Shown piece after piece: positions 23,357 through 23,584 of a stretch of 23,584 nucleotides of DNA. The stretch is from JANYGM01 sp043764015 (lineage in GTDB: Bacteria; Bacteroidota; Bacteroidia; Cytophagales; Thermonemataceae), in NCBI GenBank assembly GCA_043764015.1, contig JAYUKY010000136.1:1-23584 (forward strand), read 5' to 3'. How positions within the stretch are numbered: the first letter of the stretch is position 1; each line of letters starts with the position of its first letter. The translations under genes were made by a program, and so were the position numbers. Under the pieces are notes generated by a model that worked only from the letters and a program-made list of their open reading frames with translations, did not search any database and was not told where the DNA came from.

Positions 23357-23584
23357 AGTAGAGGTTGCAGATTCCACAATAACACCATTTTCGTCTATCC
23401 ATTCCAGTTTGATGCTTTTTGGGTCAAATCTGCTTGAATCTGTGTGTGGAAGAATATTATCTATCCATAAAGTTGCTCTATTCCAACGAGGAAAACGTAC
23501 CCTAAGCTCCTCTGACTGCATCATTTTGTATTGCTCTATATTGTAGGCATTATCTCGCTCAAGATTAGCAACATCATAAGATTT
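23312..23584 (-). CDS. C-terminal end of an unrecognised protein (5' part missing)
   Basis: 90 codons are open from the right edge to the TAA at 23312-23314, so the gene begins outside the window. The frame includes ERDNAYNIEQYKMMQSEELR before the internal Met codons, so those are not the start. The visible part is RFPRWNRATLWIDNILPHTD, then KLEWIDENGVIVESATSTEW and a tail LKLDNLDHSKGF. It looks like a soluble beta-rich domain, but no family is recognised. Its tail is partly duplicated just downstream. Confidence 0.6.
   Translation of the reverse strand, partial: KSYDVANLERDNAYNIEQYKMMQSEELRVRFPRWNRATLWIDNILPHTDSSRFDPKSIKLEWIDENGVIVESATSTEWLKLDNLDHSKGF

Overview
The window looks like low-GC DNA from a gliding or T9SS-bearing member of the Bacteroidota (Cytophagales-like). 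The reasons are very AT-rich non-coding DNA, giant signal-peptide proteins, SprB-type repeats with a type IX secretion (T9SS) sorting domain, and several good matches to the Bacteroidota -7 promoter element TAnnTTTG. The species cannot be fixed from the sequence.

Layout. (1) 1-12836, minus strand: a cell-surface locus. A 1556-aa exported protein, a 711-aa multi-FN3 exported protein and a 1701-aa SprB-repeat protein with a T9SS type A tail are spaced 55 and 36 bp apart and look like one operon. It ends at a strong hairpin (771-811), followed by a beta-barrel-type outer-membrane protein that runs off the left edge. (2) 12954-13994: very AT-rich DNA with palindromes, a pair of 21-bp-period direct repeats, and a possible small basic protein built from three 24-aa repeats. 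(3) 13995-18614, plus strand: a complete plasmid-type backbone. It has a serine resolvase, a long non-coding stretch ending in an iteron origin with a perfect DnaA box and an inverted-repeat operator, a Rep_3 initiator, ParA, ParB, an array of TTACG motifs at 10-11 bp spacing, a small HTH protein and a bidirectional terminator. (4) 18620-21108, minus strand: a GT-C-like polytopic membrane protein and a GT2 glycosyltransferase, probably for surface glycan. (5) 21262-23124, minus strand: a TnpB-like RuvC nuclease lacking the zinc ribbon, preceded by a short MerR-type HTH ORF. That ORF can be extended by a -1 shift at an A7 run to overlap the tnpB start. (6) 23208-23584: the C-terminal end of an unrecognised protein, with a partly duplicated tail.

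How it works together. Rep, its iterons and the DnaA box would drive replication, ParA/ParB would segregate copies, and the resolvase would resolve multimers. So the window is either part of a large plasmid or chromid that carries surface and glycan genes, or a plasmid integrated beside such genes. The sequence alone does not decide. The most unusual points are two separate centromere candidates (three 33-bp-spaced palindromes inside parB and the TTACG array after parB) and the HTH/zinc-less TnpB pair with its possible frameshift.
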